A stretch of 64,000 nucleotides of DNA from Gymnothorax reevesii (lineage: Eukaryota > Chordata > Actinopteri > Anguilliformes > Muraenidae), in contig CM056583.1 in NCBI GenBank assembly GCA_029721435.1, positions 92,460,575 through 92,524,574 on the forward strand, in the 5' to 3' direction. Shown in pieces: positions 53,608 through 63,091 of the stretch (positions are counted from its first letter, which is position 1; each line of letters opens with the position of its first letter). The notes below the pieces were generated by a model. It made no database searches. It saw only the letters and a program-made list of their open reading frames with translations, and was not told the origin of the DNA. Position numbers and translations under genes: made by a program.

Positions 53608-54707
53608 TGTCATGGTTATGGTTTTATGTAATGTGTATGTTCAAGTTTATGTTCAAGTTCATGGTTTATGATTTTGTTTTTTTTTTTTTGGTTATTGTTA
53701 TTCTCAGGTTTTAGTTCAGTCCATTCTTTATTGCACTTGTCTCCCCTGTCTTGTGATCTAGTTGGTTCAGTCCATCTTCCCGGTCTGTGTGTGCTCTGAC
53801 TTTGGGTAATTTAAATGATTTTTGGTGTTTAATATATTCCTTCAATTCTTGTTGCTTCCTTCGCCAAACTGTTACTGATTACTAACAAGACTAACATTTG
53901 TATTTTGTATCATAGTCTTCTAACACAACTAATGTATATAGATTACTTACTAACGAGCACTCTAGTTTAATCTGTAAAGTTGCACCGCAACTAAATAATA
54001 CTAATTCCCTGTCAGCAGTCGCCCTGTTCTAGTCTCCGCCTCTTGCTCAGCTGTACCTGTCTCCCCTTGAGTTTCAGCGAGAATCTCTCGCACGTGCTTA
54101 ATTACTTTCCTGCACTCGTTATCTGTGCACTTAGAACTCCCAGACCGGAGCTGTTTAAATGTCATAGGCTGTCTGTGTGATTCCCGTCCGTGTCTTGGCT
54201 TTGGCCAATTTCCGTGGTTAGGGTTTCCCTGACCTGTTCCCAGCGTAGCATGTGACTTCCCTCCCGTGTATTTAAGAGTCCTCACTGCTGTGCCGACTTT
54301 GTCAGAATGTTGATCAATATTTCTTTGTGCAGAGCGCCTCGTATGCCACTGAGAATTGTTTTCCTTCGACTGGTTTGTCCGACTTCGATTCTTGCCACTG
54401 CCCTTCTTGTATTGTTTTGTCTTTTTGGATTTGACCCATTTTTGTATGACCACAATTTATGTGTTTGGATGCCCTGTGTATGACCCTTGGCTTTGTTCAT
54501 CAACTACGACTTTTTGCCTACCGTTTATGTACCTTTGCTCATCTGTTTTACTGGTTCTGACCCCTGCCTGTCTAGTCGACACTGTTTTTGGATTTCGTAT
54601 TGTGGCCTGGCAATTCTTGAGTTTTTGGCTTTGAGTCGGACTTCATTAAAAGCATACGGTTTTTGGATTTCCATCTCTTGCGTGTGGTTCCTGAACGCAG
54701 CGCCACA
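53608..54707 (+). repeat. Solo LTR E1, 1.1 kb, target duplication ATATT
   Basis: TGTCATGGTTATGG to GCAGCGCCACA, flanked by ATATT at 53603-53607 and 54708-54712. A TATA-like TGTATTTAAGAGTC lies near 54267-54280 and ATTAAA near 54646. Similar sequences at 48630, 57253 and 40874 form one family. The minus frame 54001-54453 inside it is not a gene; it has no domain. Confidence 0.85.
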
Positions 54708-54995
54708 ATATTTGGCCAAAACAAAGTGTCTCTGGCTCTTTCCTTGCACTTAACCATTAACCAAGAGCGACTCGTGGACTTTGTCAAGCATTTCTTTGCT
54801 CAGCTGATGAGGAACGATAAGCTTGGCTCCTTCGAACATCAGCACTGATGTGTGTGTGATTTCATCCCCAAATGTCCAATATGGCTGAATTTCCTTTTGT
54901 ACTGCACTTCTTTCAATCGGTCATCCCCTTGATGTGACGTCTTTCAGTATCTGAATTTCGGGGTCCTCCTCTGTTGCTTTTCTGAAGTCGTTCAG
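54708..54995 (-). pseudogene. Element D linker before integrase and zinc start
   Basis: On the minus strand LNDFRKATEEDPEIQILKD is followed by EIQPYWTFGDEITHTS, MLDKVHESLL and KCKERARDTLFWPN. This is the stretch between RNase H and the integrase zinc region in K02A2.6-like Gypsy elements. A stop is seen after DVTSRG. The frame joins gag directly at about 55000, so everything from protease to RNase H has been removed. Confidence 0.8.
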
Positions 54996-55636
54996 TTTTT
55001 GTCTGAAACAGGCAGCCGCAGTGAGGTCATACTCACCTCTAAGTCTTTCTCCAGCAGATCCTCTTTCTGCTCATTGAGGAACACTCTGTTCACTTCGACT
55101 TCTTTGGTCAGTGCTTTGACTTGGCTAAATGTAATCTCACTCGCTCGGCAAATATCAATCGCTTTTCCCTGGGTCAGATCTCCTTCTCTTAACAGTCTGG
55201 CTTTCATTTGATCATATGCTATGCCACACACTATTCTGTTGCGCAGCATGGAGTCATGCAACTGGCCAAATTCAGTCATTGGCTTTGTTTTTTATCTCTG
55301 CAACAGATACGTCAGTAGACTCTGAGGGTTTCAGTGCGCAAGTAAAGAACATTCGCCTGATGTAAGGCAAGTTTCTCTGGGCTCACAATAGTCCTGAAAC
55401 CTTTTCTGGAGCACTTCAATTTTTTCTTTTTCGCCATCCTTAAATTCAGATGTATTACTCACCTTGACCGCCTCTTCTCCCGCGACGTGAAGGAATGTTG
55501 CACACTGAACCTTCTCGGATTTCTTCTCAGCACTGCTAGCAATGCAGAAGAGCTCAAAATGCTGAATTCAGTTCCTCCAATTTTCGGCAAGATTGCCTTG
55601 CAGACACAAGTTTGGGGGAGGTTGAAACTGCACCAT
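54996..55636 (-). pseudogene. Element D Gag, broken
   Basis: The start MVQFQPPPNLCLQGNLAENW is at 55636. After one TAG it continues with FELFCIASSAEKKS and a capsid-like region. The frame 55279-54992 has LHDSMLRNRIVCGIAYDQMKARLLREGDLTQGKAIDICRASE in overlapping pieces. This is the standard Gag pattern (LRDRxVxGIxDxxxRERLL...AIxxCRAxE) of fish Gypsy elements of the K02A2.6 type. The zinc knuckle and the protease that should follow are absent. Several stops and a phase change near 55280-55330 make it inactive. Confidence 0.85.
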
Positions 55637-55646
55637 ACTCTTCTCC

Positions 55647-55666
55647 CGCCTTAACTTCTGACACCA
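55647..55666 (-). promoter_or_regulatory. Primer-binding site of element D, tRNA-Leu type
   Basis: On the minus strand TGGTGTCAGAAGTTAAGG starts directly after the LTR end. The first 12 bases equal those of element A's primer site. Confidence 0.7.
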
Positions 55667-55852
55667 TGTAATAGGAACAAGGCTGGACAACCGAGTTCTG
55701 CCTTTGGCATGACTTTTACTGGACTCCCTGGTATAACATAGCAAACAGCCACATGTAACCTCAGTCTATAAAGAACATCCTTGTCCCGCCCCCCATATCA
55801 CATTCTTCCTGATTACGGGTGCCTTAAGGACACAGCAGCCTTTTACATTACA
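55667..55852 (-). repeat. 5' LTR of element D
   Basis: TGTAATAGGAACAAGGCTGG to TTTTACATTACA in plus orientation, 186 bp, followed by ACTCT. Confidence 0.9.
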
Positions 55853-55857
55853 ACTCT

Positions 55858-56593
55858 CACTGGAGATTTTTTTGTATAAAAAATCACTGAACTCCAGTGT
55901 ATGTGCCTCTGACCTCAGCTTATCCCACGCACACTTTTAAAAATAGATGACTGCTGATAATCGACATTGACAACCTGGCAAAAGGTGAAATTTGTACTAG
56001 CGTAGAAGCCTCTGCCAGTACAGCGCATCCACACAGGCTTAAATCAAATTAGATTTGATGCCTTTGAGCGAAACTTAGTGTCACTTTATGACCGATTCTC
56101 AGTCTGCTCAATTATAAACAGAGCAATAATTCACTTTGTATGGGGCAGATGTACGACGCTACTTCTACTTCTGATGACAAAGATATCAAAACATATCATT
56201 TCTGTTTTTTATTGCTGTTAAAATGTACCTGCCAACTTTTCCTCGGATAAACACAACAGTAAAGCATAACAGTTTTCCCTCTGAGCCACGGTCAATCCCT
56301 TACCAAAAGCATTCAGCAGGAAAACAATGTAACAGACTCTGCGATCACAACATGTGGACTTTTGCCAGCATCGATCAATAGAAAAATAAACTCTTGAAAT
56401 GAGAGGTAAGGGTTTAAGTTTGTATAAGTAATACTTCTAATTGTGCAGTTCCATAGTATCTCAATGCAATAAACTTTCTAATGGTTCTACTTAAAAAATA
56501 TAAATTGTGCTTAATAACAATTCTATTCCATTCATCGTTATGCATTATACAATCAAAAATGGTAACACTTTATAATAACCCTCAATTCCAAAG
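55858..56593. other. No gene recognised
   Basis: Short AT-rich frames only. It leads into the GGGGAAGCC element, whose TA target lies at 56594. Confidence 0.45.
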
Positions 56594-57252
56594 TAGGGGA
56601 AGCCGGGACACAGTGAATCAGGGCATTTTTTGCAGAACTGACACGGGGAAATACCAAAATGACATCATCGCTTTTTGTGTCTGGGGACTCCCCATCCAAC
56701 AAAGCTCACTTGGTATCTTCAGAATCACTTCTTACAAAATAGCTAGGTAATGTATGTTTTTAGGCATCAAAAGTTCATCTCTACTAATTCAGTTTGCAGG
56801 CCATATCCTGTAGACCACCCAGAAATATAAACCAAAACATGATGCAGTAGTTAGTATGTTTTTTGTCATTATTACTGAATGTGTGTTTGCTTAGAACAGA
56901 AGCAGCACGTACCAGGACAGGCAGTTTAGGTCAATGAGTGCACATGGGGCTCAGTGAATCGGGGCAGAGTGCATCATGGGAAAAGTGACCATGTGATTCA
57001 CTGTGCCCCTGTGTGGAGTTTGATCAGATACGAGGACTAGACTCCTTTTTCATGATTATTTGTTTTAGCAGTAAGAGGTTCAGTGTGCTCACCCAGACTC
57101 ATTGCAGATGTCACACCCAAACAGTAATTGAAGCACCTATTACTAAAACCCCATAAGTCACACTTGACTTGACTTGACTTGTGGGTTTTTAGTAATCAGT
57201 GCTTCAATTTTGTTCATCTATAATGAGAATGTTGGGATTTTGGTCATCTGCC

Positions 57253-58386
57253 TGTCATGTTTAAGTTCTGTGCCTGGCCTAGCCATGTTGATTGATTTCT
57301 GTGTATAGCGACCACTGCCTGCCCCTTGACTATTCTTGGATTGTGTATTGTGTTCTGATTATTTTAGATTCTCTTGTTATTATTTTTCATGTCCTGTTTT
57401 ATTATTTAGTCTTTGCCTCAGTTCCCTAGATTCCTGATCATGTTTATTCTGCCATGCCCCGCTTTGCACTTCGTTTACCCAGTCTTGTCTTATGTAGGTC
57501 TTTGCTCACGGTCCCTAGTCTTGCGTGCCACTCATTCGGGTGATTTATTGGTTTCTGGGTTTCAACCTTCCTTCATTATCTTGTGTGCTTCCTTCCCCTC
57601 TCTTTTACTATCCACTAACCAATACTAACAGTTTATTGTTTTCGATTAATTACTAACCCTTATTAACATAGTAAGTTAGTAAAAATATACAAACATGCAC
57701 TCGGGATTGTATAGCTGCACATACTAATTGACTAACGATCTCTCAGCAGTCGCCCAATTCTTATCTCCGCCCTCCTTTCCTATCCCTAATTATCTCTGCT
57801 GCAGTTTTCCTCTTATATCTCTTGCTCTCCTTTTCTTTAGACTGTACACTTTAGTACTCCTTAATCGGAGCTGTTGTTTGTACATAGGATTGTCTCGTGA
57901 TCCCTGTCTGCGTCTTGGCATTTGCCAAATTCATGAAATTAGATAATTCCTTATGTGTCACTCCTGATGCTTGTATCATTGATTGCACCTGTTCGCCCTT
58001 GTCATGTGTTTCACCCGGATGTATATGTAAGATGTCTGTTTAGTCACTTCCAGCTGTCAGATAGTTCTTCCTAGCTTCCTGTACCACGTTTGTTTTCGCC
58101 TCGATTCTTAGTGATTTATCTTTCTGACTGGACCGCATGACTACCGAGCTTTGCCTATTCCCTGTATTGTACCGCATTCTTGTGTATCGACTTATTTTTG
58201 CCCGACTACGGATTTTGTTATTGATGCCCTGGTTACGATTCTGGATTTCGCCCTTTGGATACTGTTTTTGGATTGCGGACATTGTACTGTTGCCAGCTCT
58301 GTTGGGGGGTTTCCCCCTTCAGAAATAAAGCCTCCTTTTTGCATTCATCTGGTTATCGCTATTGGTTCATTTCGTAAATCACAACA
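57253..58386 (+). repeat. LTR E2 of the E family inside element M
   Basis: It starts TGTCATGTTTAAG and shares with E1 the phrases CAGCAGTCGCCC, TCGGAGCTGTT, CGTCTTGGC(A/T)TTTG, ACTGTTTTTGGATT and an ATAAAGCC polyadenylation region near 58324. The 3' border (58383 or 58386) and the target duplication are unclear. Divergence from E1 is high. Confidence 0.65.
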
Positions 58387-58420
58387 GAAAAAGCCTGAAC
58401 AGCACCTTTAACAAGTTTAA

Positions 58421-59944
58421 CAAAACCCAAAACCAGTGAAGTTGGCCCGTTGTGTAAATCATAAATAAAAACAGAATACAATGATTTGTAAATCCTTTTC
58501 AACCTATATTCAATTTTTTTGCAAATATTAGCTCATTTGGAATTTGATGCCTGCAGCAGGTTTCAAAAAAGCTGGCACAAGTGGCAAAAAGGACTGAGAG
58601 AGTTGAGGAATGCTCATCAAACACTTATTTGGAACATCCCACAGGTGAACGAGCTAATTGGGAACAGGTGGGTGCCATGATTGGGTATAAAAGCAGCTTC
58701 CCTGAAATGCTCTGTCATTAACAAAACAAGGTTGGGCGAGGGTCACCACTTAGTGAACAAATGTGTGAGCTGATTGTCAAAATGTAAGGATTTCATCATC
58801 TACGGTCCGTAATATCGTCAAAAGGTTCAGAGAATCTGGAGAAATCACTGCACGTAAGCGACAAGGCCGAAAACCAACATTGAATGCCCGTGACCTTCGA
58901 TCCCTCAGGCGGTACTGCATCAAAAACCGACATCAGTGTGTAAAGGACATCACCACATGGGCTCAGGAACACTTCAGAAAACCACTGTCAGTAACTACAG
59001 TTCGTCGCTACATCTGCAAGTGCAAGTTAAAACTCTACAATGCAAAGCAAAAGCCATTTATCAACAGCACCCAGAAACGCCGCCGGCTTCGCTGGGCCCA
59101 AGCTCATCTAAGATGGACTGATGCAAAGTGGAAAAGTGTTCTGTGGTCAGATGAGTCCACATTTCAAATTGTTTTTGGAAACTGTGGACGTCGTGTCCTC
59201 CGGACCAAAGAGGAAAAGAACCATCCGGACTGTTATAGGCGCAAAGTTCAAAAGCCAGCATCTGTGATGGTATGGGGGTGTATTAGTGCCCAAGGCATGG
59301 GCAACTTACACATATGTGAAGGCACCATTAATGCTGAAAGGTACATACAGGTTTTGGAGCAACATATGTTGCCATCCAAGCAACGTCTTTTTCATGGACG
59401 CCCCTGCTTATTTCAGCAAGACAATGCCAAGCCACATTCTGCACGTGTTGCAACAGCATGGCTCCGTAGTAAAAGAGTGCAGGTACTAGACTGGCCTGCC
59501 TGTAGTCCAGACCTGTCTCGCATTGAAAATGTGTGGCGCATTATGAAGCGTAAAATACGACAATGGAGACCCCGGACTGTTGAACTGTACATCAAGCAAG
59601 AATGGGAGAGAGTTCCACCTGAAAAGCTTCAAAAATTTGAAAAGCTTCAAAAATTGGTGTCCTCAGTCCCCAAACGTTTACGGAGTGTCGTTAAAAGGAA
59701 AGGTGATGTTACACAGTGGTAAAAAGGCCCCTGTGCCAACTTTTTTGCAATGTGTTTCTGCCTTTAAATTCTAAGTTAATGATTATTTGCAAAAAAAAAA
59801 TTAAGTTTCTCAGTTTGAACATTAAATATCTTGTCTTTGCAGTGTATTCAATTGAATATAAGTTGAAAAGGATTTGCAAATCATTGTATTCTGTTTTTAT
59901 CTACGATTTACATAATGTGCCAACTTCACTGGTTTTGGGTTTTG
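58421..59944 (+). mobile_element. Tc1/mariner transposon, family H copy 2
   Basis: It runs from CAAAACCCAAAACCAGTGAAGTTGG to CCAACTTCACTGGTTTTGGGTTTTG with TA on the right; both terminal repeats are present. It is opposite in orientation to copy 1 at 2676-3942. Its transposase N-terminus is damaged. Confidence 0.9.
58748..59722 (+). pseudogene. Tc1-type transposase, N-terminal deletion (family H copy 2)
   Basis: Compared with copy 1, the start ATG is changed (GGTTGGGCGAGGG at 58730-58742), and about 45 bases encoding the first helix-turn-helix are deleted near 58782, after which a TAA follows. From about 58800 the frame is open: TVRNIVKRFRESG, GRKPTLNARDLRSLRRY, WSDESTFQIVFGN with the first Asp, QQDNAKPHSARV with the second, and CSPDLSRIENVW with the Glu. 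The conserved Pro of SPIEN is Arg. The C-terminus is complete (KRLRSVVKRKGDVTQW, stop at 59722), unlike copy 1. Between them the two copies cover the whole gene, but neither is intact. Confidence 0.9.
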
Positions 59945-60250
59945 TAGTTTTTAAATAAATTTGGTAAAATGAAATGAATGGAATTCACTTCACGTTTTAT
60001 TGAGAGTGATTCACTGTGCCCTGAAGACTGATCCACCTTCCCCCGGCACCAGGGCACAGTCAATCACTCGGATCTTTTGAAAAAACATGTCTCACTGAAA
60101 ATGTGATGGTATTGGCCAGGATCTGATGCCTTGTGTATCCACCCAGCCCCGCCCCTTTACGCTCAGTGCATAATGGTAAGCTTAATTACAAACAGTATGA
60201 GAAAATCAACGCAATAATTTTTCTGATTCACTGTGCCCTGGCTTCCCCTA

Positions 60251-62122
60251 TATCAAAACAAACTGACATAAAGCCAATGATAAATATTTAGTACAGAGTT
60301 AGTGCTGTTTCTAGACCTTGAGTAGATCGTAACACACCAGATGGTGTGGAGTGGAGTTCATTGGGGGTTAACAGAGGAAAATGATGAAAAACAGGTGAAG
60401 ACTATTCCTCTCTGAAACACTGTGATATTCTGTGCCTCTTCAGTAACCCCCACTGATGTGGAGTAACATCATATATATATATATATCTATATATATATAA
60501 TGCGAAATCCCAAATATAGTTCTGTAAATTTGACTAAGATGCAGTTATAACATGTGCTGTTTTATGGATCAATGAACATAAAAAACAACAATGATACGAA
60601 AATGATCATGATGATCAATGATCCACCAACTGGTGCTTTCTGATTGAAATCCCCACAGTATGCTCTGACCAAATTAATAAAATAAAACAGAAACCCATCC
60701 CCCCCACAAACAACATAGGAACAGGCGGATTTAGCGTTAAAATACAGCGACTCCTCAGAAGGTGCACTGGTCCCCAAATATTATTTTTTTCATTCAGATG
60801 CTTCCTGCCGTCGCTAGTTTTAATCTTATGAAAGGGCCTGAACGACAGCGCTGGGCACTGAAAGTGTGGGACTCAGCTATCATCAATGAGGCATTAGTCC
60901 TGTTCCCCACCTCTTGTCCCTGCACTGCTGCGGTTGGCAGAATTTCTGTTTTATTTGTAAAGAGAGATGCCACCAGAGTTTACTGCCTCCAGAGTGAAGG
61001 GTTTCTTTGATGCTAATAAACTCGCCACAGGTTTTGCAGAGTTCAGCCTCACTTTGACTGAGTAACACCTCCTCATTATTATTATTTTTAGGTTTAGCAC
61101 CATAGGGCTCCCATAAAAAGCATTTAAAAACATTTAATAAAAACAAGTCCTTAATTTCTGTTTCTCTGTTGTAGCAACAGGTATGACACCAACTGAGAGT
61201 TATTAAAATGCAGGTTGCCAGTGTGTCACTGCTTTAAACAGAATAATTGTGAGAGACTAAACACTGTTATTAAGTCTAACCAGCTTTTAATGAACTGAGG
61301 CATTTATCTTAATCAGGCTAATTCGCACACACATCCCTCTTCTGAATTACATTAAATTGTTGTCATTACAATGGTGCTGTTTAATCAAAAAGATGACATT
61401 AAGCCGTAAGCAGTTATTCAGTTATGACAAATGGCTACCAAAGATGCAATTACGGGCCTGACAGTGTGTTTCAACACAATAAAACATCATCTGAACATCA
61501 TAACAATAAGAGACATCATAATATAAATGTTTGATTCATAAATGGGATCGCATGAGAGGTTACAGATTCTGATCAAACAGCAGAGCCAGTCAGCTTGGAT
61601 CTGTGTGGTCAAAACAAGCCCAGAGCATCATTTTGTAGACACATGCAGAATTTATCCCATTTATGTGGGAAGATCAGAAAATGACAGTGACTAGTAATAT
61701 AGTGCAAAATGAAAAAAAAAGACAAAGAAAAATGTTCAAATAAATTTTAAGAGGTAGGAATGAAAATAGATTAATCCTTTAAAACGCTGTCCTTTTCGAG
61801 CAAATTTCCTCCAAAATCTAAAATGCTCACTGCTCTTGAAGCATTTAGATGACACACATAATCATGCTCTGCTTGGAAAAGTGACACTCGAGAGATTGTC
61901 TGTCAAATAGTCAGAATTGCTGGGAACATTACCCGAATTCAGTAAAAACGCTGGAAATTTATGTTTTTCTCAGCCTGAAAAATAATACAGCCACAGCCAG
62001 ATGCCTAAATAACTGCAGGGTCAAATATAATGATTCTGTAACCAAAAATAAATATTTTATAGATTTTTTTCCTTGGTAATGTTTATATATATTTCAACAA
62101 ACAATTTTTGAGAGTCCAAATA
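60251..62122. other. No gene; (TA)n at 60472-60499
   Basis: Besides the broken TA repeat there is nothing recognisable. Short frames (60562-60777, 60762-61010, 60883-61146) show no domain. Confidence 0.45.
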
Positions 62123-62160
62123 CACTGTCCGGCCAAAAGAAAAGTCACACACTCAAACAT

Positions 62161-62514
62161 TTAGTTCGAACCCCTGTAGCTTTGATGACAGTGCATATTC
62201 GTCTTGTCATTCTTCTGACAACTATATACAATTCCAGAACATTTATTTTCGATCAGAAATGGCATAATTTTTGGCCGAGATCTGTCTTCTTGACATAATG
62301 GTTGAGCCACTCGGCGGTCTTTCTTGAGCACATCCCAATAACTTTTAATGTGTTTAAGGTCAGGACTTTGTGGTGGCAAATTTGTCTGTGAAAATGATTC
62401 CTCATGCTTGTTTTTGTAATTCATGATTTTCTTTGCTAAATACAGGCCAATAACTTGCCCGTTCTGAAATACTGTAACATCTTTTCCACCATCGGGGAAT
62501 GTGTCTTCTGACAT
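62161..62514 (-). pseudogene. C-terminal part of a Tc1/mariner transposase
   Basis: The frame from 62514 has VTVFQNGQVIGLYLAKKIMN, which aligns in place with the QDN(D/A)PxHxSxxxKxW motif but has lost the Asp (FQNGQ). Then comes PPQSPDLKHIKSYWDVLKKD, corresponding to PPQSPDLNPIExLWDxLK, with the catalytic Glu changed to Lys. The end (IENKCSGIVYSCQKNDKTNMHCHQ) is diverged. With both acidic residues gone the enzyme cannot have been active in this form. The upstream part with the first Asp and the DNA-binding domain is absent. Confidence 0.7.
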
Positions 62515-62564
62515 GATTTTTAATGAAATGAGTAGCGTCGCGCTTCATCAGTCAGGGTTAAAAT

Positions 62565-62965
62565 CAGAGCCCTGCACGGGTAGAGAATTTGCTACCCGAC
62601 CCGTACCCGTACCTACCCGCGTGTATTTATGCAGCGTCAACCCGACCCGTACCCAACCCGTAATGGTCATACCCTACTCGTACCTGTACCCGTTTATATT
62701 TTCCCTTACCCGTGTTCTACCCGTATCATTAAGATATCTACCCGTATTCTACCCGTATTGTTTATGAAGTTCAAATATTAGGTGTAAATTAAGTGTTATG
62801 TGACTATAATAACAAAGTTATTATTATATATAACCGCTGTTCAGTTTTAATATTTATTTCAAAAACTAATATCTAATTATATACACTGCTTGTGACTGTC
62901 TCACAACATTCACTTTATCTTATTTACAGTTTACAGTTTACCTGTACCCGTGGCCCTGTGCCCAG
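62565..62965. repeat. CCCGTA-rich insertion, possibly an hAT-type MITE
   Basis: CAGAGCCCTGCACGGGTAGAG begins a stretch with many (A/T)CCCGTA and ACCCGACCCG motifs (62590-62765). Near 62945 GTACCCGTGGCCCTGTG gives a loose inverted match to the start. Subterminal ACCCG repeats after CAGRGCCCTGC occur in hAT-type short elements, but I see no 8-base target duplication. Confidence 0.45.
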
Positions 62966-63091
62966 GACTGTGCAGTCCTCTGGTGAAAATGATTATTGCC
63001 AGCTGAAACATATTAATAACCGCAATAATGATCCAAGTATAGAATTTGTTCATTAATTTCCAAACGGTAACTTTTTTTTGGCCGGGCAGTG

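Larger units (their letters stand above)
51685..55852 (-). mobile_element. Ty3/Gypsy retrotransposon D, internally deleted, with two LTR insertions
   Basis: LTR pairs at 51685-51875 and 55667-55852 are flanked by ACTCT on both sides (51680-51684 and 55853-55857). On the minus strand it has gag, then directly the integrase part; protease, RT and RNase H are missing. Two solo LTRs of other families interrupt it at 52871-53381 and 53608-54707. What remains of D itself is about 2.5 kb. Confidence 0.9.
56594..60250. mobile_element. TA-flanked element M with GGGGAAGCC inverted ends, carrying an LTR and a Tc1 copy
   Basis: TA then GGGGAAGCCGGGACACAGTGAATCAG at the left is mirrored by CTGATTCACTGTGCCCTGGCTTCCCC then TA at the right. 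The motif GATTCACTGTGCCC recurs inside (near 56995, 60007, 60230), and reversed near 56605 and 56950. Its own DNA is 56594-57252, 58387-58420 and 59945-60250, just over 1 kb, with no transposase. It is a non-autonomous element of unclear superfamily. Confidence 0.75.
62123..63091 (-). mobile_element. Mariner/Tc1-like remnant with CACTGTCCGGCCAAAAG ends
   Basis: TA then CACTGTCCGGCCAAAAGAAAAGT at the left pairs with CTTTTTTTTGGCCGGGCAGTG then TA at the right. Both ends and TA targets are visible, but most of the gene is missing and a foreign CCCGTA-rich stretch fills the middle. Confidence 0.8.

Noticed and set aside
54001..54453. 150-codon minus-strand frame
   Set aside because: It lies wholly inside the E1 solo LTR, opposite to its orientation, is rich in Lys, Gln and Asn, and has no domain. 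It is a chance frame.
62565..62965. Firm hAT call with an 8-bp target duplication
   Set aside because: I could not find matching 8-base flanks, so the superfamily and limits remain open.
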